DNA of 9,353 nt from Nitrospina sp. (GTDB taxonomy: Bacteria > Nitrospinota > Nitrospinia > Nitrospinales > VA-1): positions 1 to 9,353 of the forward strand of contig DODH01000004.1 of NCBI GenBank assembly GCA_003545625.1, written 5' to 3'. The notes below the pieces were generated by a model, which had not been told where the DNA came from, ran no database searches, and worked only from the letters and a program-made list of their open reading frames with translations. Each line of letters opens with the position of its first letter. The first letter of the stretch is position 1. The translations under genes were made by a program, and so were the position numbers. Of the stretch, positions 1 through 5,856 are shown in pieces.

Positions 1-147
1 GAAGAGGAAACAGAACAACTTAGTGAAACTACGGATGCGGCAAGTGATACCACAGAAGCGGAAAAAGAGGTGACCGAAGAAGATAGCGAGGAACCCCAAA
101 CCGCAGAGAACCCTGTAGCCTCAACCACTGAATCGAAAGACAAGTAA
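1..147 (+). CDS. C-terminal tail of an unidentified protein (5' partial)
   Basis: Frame 1 is open from the first base to a TAA at 145-147 and gives 48 residues ending ASTTESKDK. The segment is almost entirely Glu, Asp, Thr, Ser and Ala with no hydrophobic core, so it is a disordered acidic tail rather than a folded domain. The body of the gene lies outside the window and I cannot name it. Consistent coding composition, the clean stop, and a possible terminator about 20 nt downstream support it as a real gene end. Acidic low-complexity tails occur on many unrelated proteins, so no function should be inferred. Confidence 0.6.
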   Translation, partial: EEETEQLSETTDAASDTTEAEKEVTEEDSEEPQTAENPVASTTESKDK

Positions 148-168
148 GTCACCTTATCCGCCCCCGTT

Positions 169-200
169 CCCTCCCCTCTAGCTTAAGGATGGGTTTTTTT
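169..200 (+). terminator. possible weak rho-independent terminator
   Basis: An arm CCCTCC (169-174) can pair with GGATGGG (187-193) with one bulged base, followed directly by seven T residues (194-200). The stem is short and imperfect and the loop is about 12 nt. Position, just after the stop at 147 and before the next gene at 353, suits a terminator for the upstream gene. Confidence 0.35.
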
Positions 201-352
201 ACAAGTATTCGGCTTTATTTGACGAATCGCTTTGAAATTAAAAGCATCCTAAAAGTAACTGGATAAAAAGGGGGAATTGCGAATCCCGGCAGGTTCCTGT
301 AAAAGAAACCCAGGCCTTTTCCCAAAGAAAATAAAACTGGATTTGCTCTTTT

Positions 353-982
353 ATGTCCTTTACCCAGCAAAAAGAAGATAAAGAAATAGAAGAAGCTCTA
401 GTCAGGGATCTTCAAGCCGGTAACCTTGAGGCCTATGACCGAATAGCTGAGCTGTATCAAAAGAAAATATATGCTCTCAGTTTCAACCTGATGCGCAACC
501 AAATGGATGCTCAGGACGTGACCCAAGAGGTTCTCCTGACGCTGTTCAGGAAGATCAATACGTTTCAGGGCAAATCGGCGTTTTCAAGCTGGGTTTATCG
601 CATTACCTTGAACGCCAGCTATATGAAGCTGAGGAACAAGAAAAAGGAACCTAACATTTCCATTGACGAATTACTGCCCTCCTTCAACGGGGCCGGGTTC
701 CAGCAGGAAAAAATTCAGGACTGGTCGGAAAATACCGAGTCCTTATTGTTTACCAATGAAACGCGGGAGGTCATCAAAAAAGCCGTTGATCTTCTGCCGG
801 AAAAAGAAAAAGTGGTTTTCTTATTGCGGGATGTAGAGGGGCTCTCAACCGAAAAGGTGAGCGAGATACTAGACCTGACCGTTCCGGCGGTAAAATCGAG
901 ACTACACCGGGCGCGGTTGTTTTTGAGAAAAAAACTTTCTGGTTATTTTGAGGAATACAATTCCCAAAAGGGGGGAAAATGA
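353..982 (+). CDS. ECF-type RNA polymerase sigma factor (RpoE-like)
   Basis: This is a sigma70-family extracytoplasmic-function sigma factor of 209 aa, the usual size. Region 2 spans about residues 25-95 (the AYDRIAELY and DAQDVTQEVLLTLFRKI stretches, then the FQGKSAFSSWVYRI box). A linker follows, then region 4 at about 140-197, with LPEKEKVVFLLRDVEGLS and the helix-turn-helix ending in VKSRLHRAR. It should direct core polymerase to a small stress regulon. The start is the only ATG that keeps the full domain, since an in-frame stop lies at 332-334; no clear Shine-Dalgarno is seen. It overlaps the next gene, a zinc anti-sigma factor, by ATGA, so the two are translationally coupled. I found no convincing ECF-type autoregulatory promoter upstream. 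The inducing signal cannot be told. Confidence 0.95.
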   Translation: MSFTQQKEDKEIEEALVRDLQAGNLEAYDRIAELYQKKIYALSFNLMRNQMDAQDVTQEVLLTLFRKINTFQGKSAFSSWVYRITLNASYMKLRNKKKEPNISIDELLPSFNGAGFQQEKIQDWSENTESLLFTNETREVIKKAVDLLPEKEKVVFLLRDVEGLSTEKVSEILDLTVPAVKSRLHRARLFLRKKLSGYFEEYNSQKGGK

Positions 983-1227
983 TCTGCTGTAAAGAGTGCA
1001 TTGACCTGCTGCACGATTATTTTGAAGGGGCTCTGGACCAGGAAACCAAAAATTCGCTGGAAGAACATTTCCAGGATTGCCCCCCTTGCATCGCTTTTTT
1101 AAACACTTATAAGTCGACAACCACTCTTTGTCGGGAAACCTTGAATCAAATCGAGATTCCCGATGAAGTTCGTCGTGCTCTACAAAATTATCTTAAAGAG
1201 CATAAAATCCAGCAAAAAAAGATGTAG
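979..1227 (+). CDS. soluble zinc-binding anti-sigma factor (zf-HC2/ZAS family)
   Basis: This short protein (82 aa) has the anti-sigma zinc-finger signature. C4, H30, C34 and C37 have the C-x25-H-x3-C-x2-C spacing of RsrA-type ZAS proteins, with the usual LLHDYFEGAL helix after the first cysteine. It should bind and inhibit the sigma factor encoded just upstream. The ATG overlaps the sigma stop (ATGA, 979-982) and follows a strong G-rich ribosome site (AAGGGGGGAAA). There is no transmembrane segment, unlike RseA-type anti-sigmas, so it is cytosolic; the C-terminal part is charged and helical (EVRRALQNYLKEHK). Two extra cysteines (C3, C7) flank the first ligand and could take part in thiol redox sensing, but that is inference. 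Confidence 0.9.
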   Translation: MICCKECIDLLHDYFEGALDQETKNSLEEHFQDCPPCIAFLNTYKSTTTLCRETLNQIEIPDEVRRALQNYLKEHKIQQKKM

Positions 1228-1241
1228 ATCCTCTCTCAAAC

Positions 1242-1267
1242 GCAGGAAACAATGGGACATTTCCTGC
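1242..1267. repeat. 8-bp perfect dyad with 10-nt spacer (operator or hairpin)
   Basis: GCAGGAAA (1242-1249) and TTTCCTGC (1260-1267) are perfect reverse complements around a 10-nt spacer. The dyad lies between the anti-sigma stop and the -35 box at 1282. It has no following T-tract, so it is either a Rho-assisted 3' hairpin of the sigma operon or a binding site for a dimeric regulator upstream of the next promoter. Confidence 0.55.
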
Positions 1268-1281
1268 ACCCAATACGGTGA

Positions 1282-1310
1282 TTGACAAACCCCGCAGGTT
1301 TATTTATATT
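1282..1310 (+). promoter_or_regulatory. sigma70-type promoter for the BFN-domain gene
   Basis: A perfect -35 TTGACA (1282-1287) is followed, after exactly 17 nt, by TATATT (1305-1310) as -10. Transcription would begin near 1317, leaving a 5' leader of about 70 nt before ATG 1388. This is the best promoter match in the window. Confidence 0.75.
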
Positions 1311-1375
1311 TTTTAGATAGCATCGTATTTCAGGTTTCGCACGTAAAGCCATTTATTATTTTGTGACCCACTTTT

Positions 1376-1379
1376 GAGG
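1376..1379 (+). promoter_or_regulatory. ribosome binding site of the BFN-domain gene
   Basis: GAGG lies 8 nt before ATG 1388 and fixes that start. It is one of the few clear Shine-Dalgarno sites in the window. Confidence 0.7.
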
Positions 1380-1387
1380 TAAAGGAT

Positions 1388-1876
1388 ATGGTTGAAATGA
1401 AAGTTGAGGGCCTTACGTTGGATCCGCTTACCAACATGCCTATCATAATTTTGAAAGATTCAACTGGTTCCAAGGCTCTTCCCATATGGGTGGGTTATTT
1501 TGAAGCTAATGCAATCGCTCTGGAAATAGAAAAAATCTCCACACCACGCCCCATGACACATGATTTACTCAAAAACCTGATTCAAAATATGAAGGCGAAA
1601 GTCAACCATATCCTTGTCAATGAATTAAAAGACAATACTTTTTATGCCATCATTTCCCTGGTATGTGGCGACCTTACTCTTTCTATAGACTCACGTCCCT
1701 CTGATGCCATAGCACTGGCGCTGAGAACCAAGGCTCCCATTTATGTTGAAGAAAAAGTGATTGAAGCCGCTAAAAGCCTGGACCTCCCCGATCCGGGAAA
1801 AGTCAAAACAGATGATGACAAGCAGTGGAAGGACTGGCTGGATAAAATTAAGCCGGAGGACTTCGGCAGACTTTGA
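1388..1876 (+). CDS. bifunctional nuclease (BFN/DUF151) domain protein
   Basis: The protein (162 aa) matches the BFN/DUF151 family over nearly its whole length. Hallmarks seen are LPIWVGYFEANAIALEIE (residues 31-48), the central TFYAIISL strand (84-91), and SRPSDAIALALRTKAPIYV (102-120). A short charged tail containing WKDWLDKIKPEDFG follows. The family was named after a plant protein reported to have RNase and DNase activity; in bacteria the role is mostly untested, so I do not assign a substrate. No signal peptide is present, so it is cytosolic. It has its own sigma70-like promoter and a good ribosome site, and it is separated from nadK by a repeat-rich spacer, so it may be transcribed alone. 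Length and termini look intact. Confidence 0.92.
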   Translation: MVEMKVEGLTLDPLTNMPIIILKDSTGSKALPIWVGYFEANAIALEIEKISTPRPMTHDLLKNLIQNMKAKVNHILVNELKDNTFYAIISLVCGDLTLSIDSRPSDAIALALRTKAPIYVEEKVIEAAKSLDLPDPGKVKTDDDKQWKDWLDKIKPEDFGRL

Positions 1877-2125
1877 TACCGCGAATGCGGAGAGCCTCCG
1901 CTGGCATGAGCAATGTTATTATTTGGCGAGCGAATGTTCTCTTGCCCCTACGAGCCATTGCTCGTTGGCCCCACGCCGAGTGGATGCCGGAATACCCCTG
2001 CCTACTCCAATTTCCCAACCCTGGCCTTCATACCCCGAAGGGGTAGAAGGGAAAAAGCTATTGCCCGCTGGGTCCAGCGTCATGCTGGCGCCGAGTGGCT
2101 GCATAATTCTAGTGCCGAGGAGTCA
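1877..2125. repeat. spacer A: mosaic of hairpin-rich repeat units
   Basis: This 249-nt spacer between the BFN gene and nadK is built from several dyads. They are CCGC/GCGG (1879-1890); GCGGAG/CTCCGC (1887-1901); an outer GAGCAATG/CATTGCTC (1908-1915 with 1956-1963) that encloses GGC-GAG/CTC-TT-GCC (1925-1946); CCAC/GTGG around GCCGA (1971-1983); an 11-bp stem with one bulge (2025-2050, TACCCC-GAA-GGGGTA at its tip); and CCAGC/GCTGG (2074-2088). It shares 13 identical bases with spacer D (TTATTTGGCGAGC), 18 of 19 bases at 1965-1983 versus 6485-6503, and 21 of 25 bases as an inverted copy at 2074-2098 versus 6339-6363. One frame stays open through most of it into nadK, which would wrongly lengthen that gene. 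Confidence 0.75.
2117..2122 (+). promoter_or_regulatory. ribosome binding site that decides the nadK start
   Basis: GAGGAG ends 3 nt before GTG 2126; counted from the GAGG core, the gap is 5 nt. It supports starting nadK at the GTG rather than at an ATG 213 nt upstream inside the repeats. Confidence 0.6.
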
Positions 2126-3004
2126 GTGAAAAACATAGGGTTATTTTGTAAACAACATCCCTCCATCGACCCGAAAGTGGTCAGCGGTCTGGCCCAATGG
2201 TTGCGGGCGCAGGATTGTAACCTTTATATGGATCAGAACGCAGCTGAGCTGATCGGTGAAACTACACTCTGCCCCCAGGAAGAAATCCCCTCCCATTCCG
2301 ACCTACTCATTGTGCTTGGAGGAGACGGAACTTTGTTAAATGTGGCTCACATCGCCCACGCGCACGGTGTCCCTATTTTGGGAGTCAATCTCGGAAGCCT
2401 GGGTTTTTTGACCGAAACCACCCAGGAGGACCTTTATCCAACCCTGCAAAATGCTTTGACCGGTAAGTGCAAAATTGAACACCGCATGTTGCTGAATGCC
2501 TCCCTCTGGCGCGATGAAACTAAATTGCATGATTTTAATGTATTGAACGATATTGTGATCAACAAGAGTGCCCTGGCGAGAATCGTAAATCTCACAGTAC
2601 AGGTTAACAACCAGCCCATGACATCATACCGGGCCGACGGATTAATAATCGCCACACCCACAGGTTCCACTGCTTATTCCCTCTCAGCGGGAGGACCCAT
2701 CATTCATCCCAGTATGCATGCTTTGGTGTTGAGTCCGATCTGTCCCTTTACCCTGACAAACCGATCCATTGTCATTCCCGATACCTCCAAGATCGAAGTA
2801 CAACTGACCAAGCGCCATGAAGACGAAGATGTCGGAATAACGCTCGACGGAAAGATGGGTTACGCGATGAAGTCTGGTGACATCCTTAAAGCAGAAAAAT
2901 CCAGTGTCTCGGTGAAACTGATACAGGCCTCTGGAAAAAACTATTATCAAACCCTGAGAAAAAAACTTCATTGGGGAGGCACGGCAGAAAATAAATTCCA
3001 CTAG
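2126..3004 (+). CDS. nadK: NAD kinase (ATP-NAD kinase)
   Basis: NadK phosphorylates NAD+ to NADP+ in the cytosol. From GTG 2126 the protein is 292 aa, the normal size for the family, and starts VKNIGLF as expected. Seen motifs are LGGDGT (64-69; the GGDGT box with the catalytic aspartate), NLGSLGFL (88-95), NDIV (141-144), and the glycine-rich TPTGSTAYSLSAGGPI (177-192), followed by PICPFTLTNRSIVIPD. The frame is open back to ATG 1913, but those 71 codons translate the repeat spacer and look nothing like NadK. GAGGAG just upstream of the GTG supports the shorter form. The gene ends TTC-CAC-TAG, with the TAG inside a repeat word (CCACTAG), so its last residues may come from the element. No separate promoter was recognised. 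Confidence 0.95.
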   Translation: MKNIGLFCKQHPSIDPKVVSGLAQWLRAQDCNLYMDQNAAELIGETTLCPQEEIPSHSDLLIVLGGDGTLLNVAHIAHAHGVPILGVNLGSLGFLTETTQEDLYPTLQNALTGKCKIEHRMLLNASLWRDETKLHDFNVLNDIVINKSALARIVNLTVQVNNQPMTSYRADGLIIATPTGSTAYSLSAGGPIIHPSMHALVLSPICPFTLTNRSIVIPDTSKIEVQLTKRHEDEDVGITLDGKMGYAMKSGDILKAEKSSVSVKLIQASGKNYYQTLRKKLHWGGTAENKFH

Positions 3005-3097
3005 ACATGGGGCCGACTAACAATGGCTTTATCTGGTAAGCAAAGAGTTATCTCGGCTTAACGAACCTTTGCTAAATACCGGTTCTCCGCTCAAGTT
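2998..3097. repeat. spacer B: repeat unit with nested hairpin between nadK and the amidase gene
   Basis: It begins with CCACTAGACATGGGGCC (2998-3014), which matches the reverse complement of the right end of spacer D at 15 of 17 positions and contains the nadK stop codon. The core hairpin pairs GGTA (3035-3038) with TACC (3077-3080) and AGCAAAG (3039-3045) with CTTTGCT (3067-3073), leaving a 3-nt bulge (3074-3076). An inner GTTA/TAAC carries TCTCGG (3051-3056) in the loop. No promoter or clear ribosome site for the next gene was found here. Confidence 0.7.
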
Positions 3098-3985
3098 ATG
3101 AATCAAAATATCGTTTCCTGCAGCCAAAAAATAGACATTGGAACCCGTGTAGTTTTATGGAACGAAAACGAAGGGTTTGTTTGCCCTAACAAGAGAGGCC
3201 GGTCTAACTGTTCCCATCACGACCCCAAGCTCAATGACGCGCCATCCAGAAAAGATTCGGCCTATAAGATCCTGAAACCCGAATCAGCATTCAAAGAATT
3301 GATTCAGTGCGTTCACCAGTTTGTGCTCCATTATGACGGTTGCTACAATTCCTACCACTGCCACCAGTTGATGGCGGAAAGCACCTTCAAGGGATGCCAT
3401 TTTTATCTGGATCTCGATGGCACCCTTTACCAAACTTGTGACTTGTACTGGAAAACCAATACCGCGCCTGCAGATGACCGGCAAGGGAACGAAAGGGCTG
3501 TTCATGTCGAAATAGCAAACCTTGCATGGGAGGCTTTGGCTCGCGAATCCGAATGGCTCCCTACCAACCGGGATAAATACCAAAAGAAAAGAGGGAAATG
3601 GGTGTTGGAATTGCCCAATGCCTACCGAAAAAAACTCCAAACAGCCGACTTCCAAACCACCCCATCACGCGTCTACGGTGAAAGAGGGTACTTCAGCAAA
3701 AAAATAAATGGCCGAGTGGTGCGCATGTGGGATTTTACCGAGGAACAGTATCGAGCCTTGATCAAACTCTGCATTGGAATCAACTGCCTTCTGCCTGGGA
3801 TTAAACTGCAAGTGCCCTTTGACAAAAAATCCGGCCAACACCCTCTCGACAGATTAAAAAACTACTCTAAATTTTCCGGCATCCTGGGCCACGCCCATGT
3901 GCAAAAAGGCGAAAATGGAGTCGAGTGTAAATACGATCCCGGCTCGGCCTTCAACTGGTCCCGATTAAAAAAAGCCTTCCACTAG
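3098..3985 (+). CDS. N-acetylmuramoyl-L-alanine amidase domain (amidase_2/PGRP-like) protein
   Basis: This 295-aa protein has the zinc amidase fold that cleaves between MurNAc and the stem peptide of peptidoglycan. The first metal ligand is probably H78 in FVLHYDGC. CHFYLDLDGTLYQ (100-112) is the typical core strand, and VEIAN is the following family motif. GHAHV (264-268, likely ligand H265) and YDPGSAFNW (279-287, likely ligand D280) give the C-terminal metal site in the AmpD-like H-H-D pattern. There is no signal peptide or membrane segment, so it is cytosolic or released only on lysis. The N-terminus has a Cys/His cluster (C29-x8-C38-S-H-H). It stands alone between two repeat spacers, with no visible Shine-Dalgarno. 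Recycling of anhydro-muropeptides, as for AmpD, is possible but unproven. Its stop TAG lies inside a repeat word. Confidence 0.85.
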   Translation: MNQNIVSCSQKIDIGTRVVLWNENEGFVCPNKRGRSNCSHHDPKLNDAPSRKDSAYKILKPESAFKELIQCVHQFVLHYDGCYNSYHCHQLMAESTFKGCHFYLDLDGTLYQTCDLYWKTNTAPADDRQGNERAVHVEIANLAWEALARESEWLPTNRDKYQKKRGKWVLELPNAYRKKLQTADFQTTPSRVYGERGYFSKKINGRVVRMWDFTEEQYRALIKLCIGINCLLPGIKLQVPFDKKSGQHPLDRLKNYSKFSGILGHAHVQKGENGVECKYDPGSAFNWSRLKKAFH

Positions 3986-4110
3986 GCGCCCGGAGAACCT
4001 TCGGGGGTAACTAGCAAAAACTCTCTTCGGCTAAAAATTAATTGTCTCGGTTCAAAAAAGCTTTTTCCCAGTTGCCACCGGCGACTCGCTGACGCCTAGC
4101 GGAAATTGGG
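3981..4110. repeat. spacer C: repeat unit bracketed by inverted CTAGGCG words
   Basis: CTAGGCG (3982-3988) and its complement CGCCTAG (4093-4099) bracket the unit; ACTAGGCGCC (3981-3990) is identical to 6341-6350 in spacer D. A hairpin directly after the amidase stop pairs CCCGGAG (3989-3995) with CTTCGGG (3999-4005), including one G-U. Its centre GGAGAACCTTCG resembles GGAGAGCCTCCG at 1889-1900. The core module pairs AAAAA (4033-4037) with TTTTT (4062-4066) and GG with CC, and carries TCTCGG at 4045-4050. AAAAAGCTTTTT (4055-4066) is also a perfect palindrome, a competing fold. Confidence 0.65.
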
Positions 4111-4296
4111 GTTGACGTTTGGCCCGGTTTGGGAGAAGCTTAAGGATATCTTTATTTATTCGGACATTTTCTCTACAGCAACTCGCATGCCTTTTGGGCT
4201 ACTATTCGTGCCCAAAATTCATAAGGGCCGCTCATGGCTAAAAGCAATTTCTAGAGATGCTTGAAACACTCTATAAACTTTGTTACAAATCATTCC
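4111..4296. other. non-coding leader upstream of the SH3b–M48 unit
   Basis: This is the rest of the 311-nt gap between the amidase stop and ATG 4297. A perfect dyad, TTTTGGGC (4192-4199) with GCCCAAAA (4210-4217), has a 10-nt spacer and lies 80 nt before the start. A TTGACG (4112-4117) lacks a -10 partner at proper spacing, so I do not call a promoter. A 15-codon reading frame (4257-4304) overlaps the start but has no other support. I see no RNA gene. Confidence 0.5.
4192..4217. repeat. 8-bp perfect dyad with 10-nt spacer upstream of the SH3b gene
   Basis: TTTTGGGC and GCCCAAAA are perfect complements around a 10-nt spacer. Geometry is the same as that of the dyad at 1242-1267, though the arms differ. 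With A residues rather than T on the 3' side, it is not a plus-strand terminator. An operator or a leader hairpin is more likely. Confidence 0.5.
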
Positions 4297-4812
4297 ATGC
4301 CTAAATCCCTTTTTATCCGGTTTTCAATGATTCTGCCAGGAATGTTGATGCTTTTACTTCCCCATTTGGCAACAGCCGAGACCTGGTATGTTAAAAAATC
4401 GTCCACCAAACTACAAGCCGAAGCTTCGGCACGATCGAAAGTATTGGTCCGGCTCAAGCAAGGAACTCCGGTAAAGGTGAAGAAAAAATCCCGTAAATTT
4501 TTTCAGGTTTCCGCAGGCGGGAAAACCGGCTGGATTTTTCGCTTCAAGCTTTCCAAAAAAGCCCCGGCCCAAAAACAGGGAGAAGGAGATGTGCTGGGGA
4601 CTCTGGGGGGGAACCAGAGAATAGCCGCACGGGAATCCGCTTCCGGCTCCAGCATAAGGGGTTTGAGCCCTATTTCAGAGCAACATGCCCGGAAAAAAGG
4701 GGCCACCTCTGAAAGCATTCAGGCGGTCAAAGATATGGAAGATTATAAAGTTCGGCCCGAAGCACTGGACCGATTTCTTGAAGAAGGAAAACTGGGTGAG
4801 TATTCCCAATAA
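4297..4812 (+). CDS. secreted SH3b-domain protein, partner of the M48 protease
   Basis: From ATG 4297 the protein is 171 aa with a clear signal peptide: basic start MPKSLFIRF, a hydrophobic stretch to about residue 24, and a likely cut after ATA (residue 27). A bacterial SH3-like domain covers about 29-87 (WYVKKSSTKLQAEASARSKV, then TGWIFRFKL). The C-terminal part, with SSIRGLSPISEQHARKKG and ESIQAVKDMEDYKV, is a conserved-looking helical tail I associate with genes next to M48 proteases, though this is memory of the family, not a search. The frame also opens at TTG 4261, which would lengthen the n-region by 12 residues; I prefer the ATG because it gives a standard signal peptide, although neither has a strong ribosome site. 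Nine nt separate it from the protease gene, so they form an operon. Confidence 0.8.
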   Translation: MPKSLFIRFSMILPGMLMLLLPHLATAETWYVKKSSTKLQAEASARSKVLVRLKQGTPVKVKKKSRKFFQVSAGGKTGWIFRFKLSKKAPAQKQGEGDVLGTLGGNQRIAARESASGSSIRGLSPISEQHARKKGATSESIQAVKDMEDYKVRPEALDRFLEEGKLGEYSQ

Positions 4813-4821
4813 AAATCCATC

Positions 4822-5856
4822 ATGCACAAAAATAATTTAAAAATATTTGGAGTTTCTTTTTTCTGCCTGTGGGTCTTGGGACTTTTGCTATGGGTAGTCC
4901 CCTCCTATTCTTTCAACCTGGACCGGTTCCTGAAGGATGTGGAAAAATCCACTCAACCTCAACCCAAACCACGACAGGAGGAATTGGATATCACGATAGA
5001 AGAACCGAAGGCTCCTCCGCCGGAAGCGCAACAAAACACCGGCAACGATGGCTTGATCGGTTTAGGCCAATCACTGGGAATATTTGATAAAAAAACCTCC
5101 AAGATTCTCAAACAAAGCGTGAACACCCTTCAGGCCCTTCAACCCATTGCCTATAAGGAGGAAAAAGCCATAGGTGGAAGGCTGGCTGTGGAAGTGTTCA
5201 GTCGGTTTGGAGGCGCTTACGACGATCCCAAGTTGCTCCGTTATATCAATCTGGTGGGACAAGCTGTTGCCGATGTTTCCACCCGCCCTGATATCGATTA
5301 CCATTTTGCGATTTTAAACACCGCGTCCCCCAACGCTTTCGCGACCCCCGGGGGTTACGTCTTTGTCAGTATTGGATTGTTAAGAATGATCGAAAACGAG
5401 GCACAGTTAGCCGGTGTGTTGGCTCATGAAGTCGCCCATATCAGCCAAAAGCATGCTCTGCAAACTTTAGGGCGAAGTCGGAGTTTGCAAGGGATCAGTG
5501 CCCTGACACTCACGGTGATGGATAAAAACCCCGGCTTGTTTGACAAGTTGATCGATGAAGTGTCCAACGTCCTTTTTACCAAGGGCCTGGATAAAAACCT
5601 GGAGTTTGAGGCAGACCGGTATGGGCGAGAATTCGCCTATCGTATGGGCTATTATCCAGGCGGACTACAGAACTTTATTCGCAAACTGGGGAAAAGCAGA
5701 GAAGGGGGAAACTCCATATTTATGAGCACACATCCCTCAACGGGCGAGCGTTATAACAGGTTAAAAAAAACCTGGAGCCGGTACAAGAAAGCGTCCCTCT
5801 ACCCCGTATTGGGAAAACGGTTTTTCTCAGTATTCAAGAGGCCCGGTAAATCATGA
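4822..5856 (+). CDS. M48-family zinc metalloprotease, periplasmic (BepA/YfgC-like)
   Basis: The protein (344 aa) carries an N-terminal hydrophobic segment (about 8-29) that fits a signal peptide or anchor, then a Pro/Glu-rich linker (about 45-75). The M48 domain follows, from about 120. The zinc site is HEVAH (202-206), with the third ligand probably E261 in LEFEADRYG, where D265 completes the ExxxD motif. FATPGGYVFVSIGLL (173-187) and the STHPSTGERYNRL box (302-314) are typical of BepA/YfgC-type M48 proteases, which handle misfolded or stalled outer-membrane proteins. Unlike E. coli BepA it has no TPR domain, since it ends some 35 residues after STHPSTGER. It follows the SH3b gene closely and overlaps the next gene by ATGA, so all three should be co-expressed. 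Substrate specificity cannot be told. Confidence 0.92.
   Translation: MHKNNLKIFGVSFFCLWVLGLLLWVVPSYSFNLDRFLKDVEKSTQPQPKPRQEELDITIEEPKAPPPEAQQNTGNDGLIGLGQSLGIFDKKTSKILKQSVNTLQALQPIAYKEEKAIGGRLAVEVFSRFGGAYDDPKLLRYINLVGQAVADVSTRPDIDYHFAILNTASPNAFATPGGYVFVSIGLLRMIENEAQLAGVLAHEVAHISQKHALQTLGRSRSLQGISALTLTVMDKNPGLFDKLIDEVSNVLFTKGLDKNLEFEADRYGREFAYRMGYYPGGLQNFIRKLGKSREGGNSIFMSTHPSTGERYNRLKKTWSRYKKASLYPVLGKRFFSVFKRPGKS

Noticed and set aside
272..287. Hairpin GGG-ATT/AAT-CCC upstream of the sigma factor gene as a riboswitch or operator
   Set aside because: It has a bulge, only 6 pairs and no conserved aptamer features. It could be random in a G-rich stretch.
1877..2125. CRISPR-like or tandem array in spacer A
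   Set aside because: The words are not regularly spaced, are in both orientations and are diverged. No direct-repeat/spacer periodicity and no cas genes are present.
1761..2129. Plus-strand open frame of 122 codons overlapping the BFN gene end and spacer A
   Set aside because: It is out of frame with the BFN gene, runs through repeat DNA and gives no recognisable protein. It is a by-product of the stop-poor repeats.
4112..4146. Promoter with TTGACG for the SH3b unit
   Set aside because: No -10 hexamer of acceptable quality lies 15-19 nt downstream.
3986..4296. tRNA or other classical structured RNA in spacer C
   Set aside because: No T-arm consensus, no acceptor pairing of 7 bp and no CCA end were found.
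4257..4304. 15-codon leader-peptide-like frame overlapping the SH3b start
   Set aside because: It has only an AGAG directly against its ATG, no attenuator structure and no run of regulatory codons. Chance is the simpler explanation.
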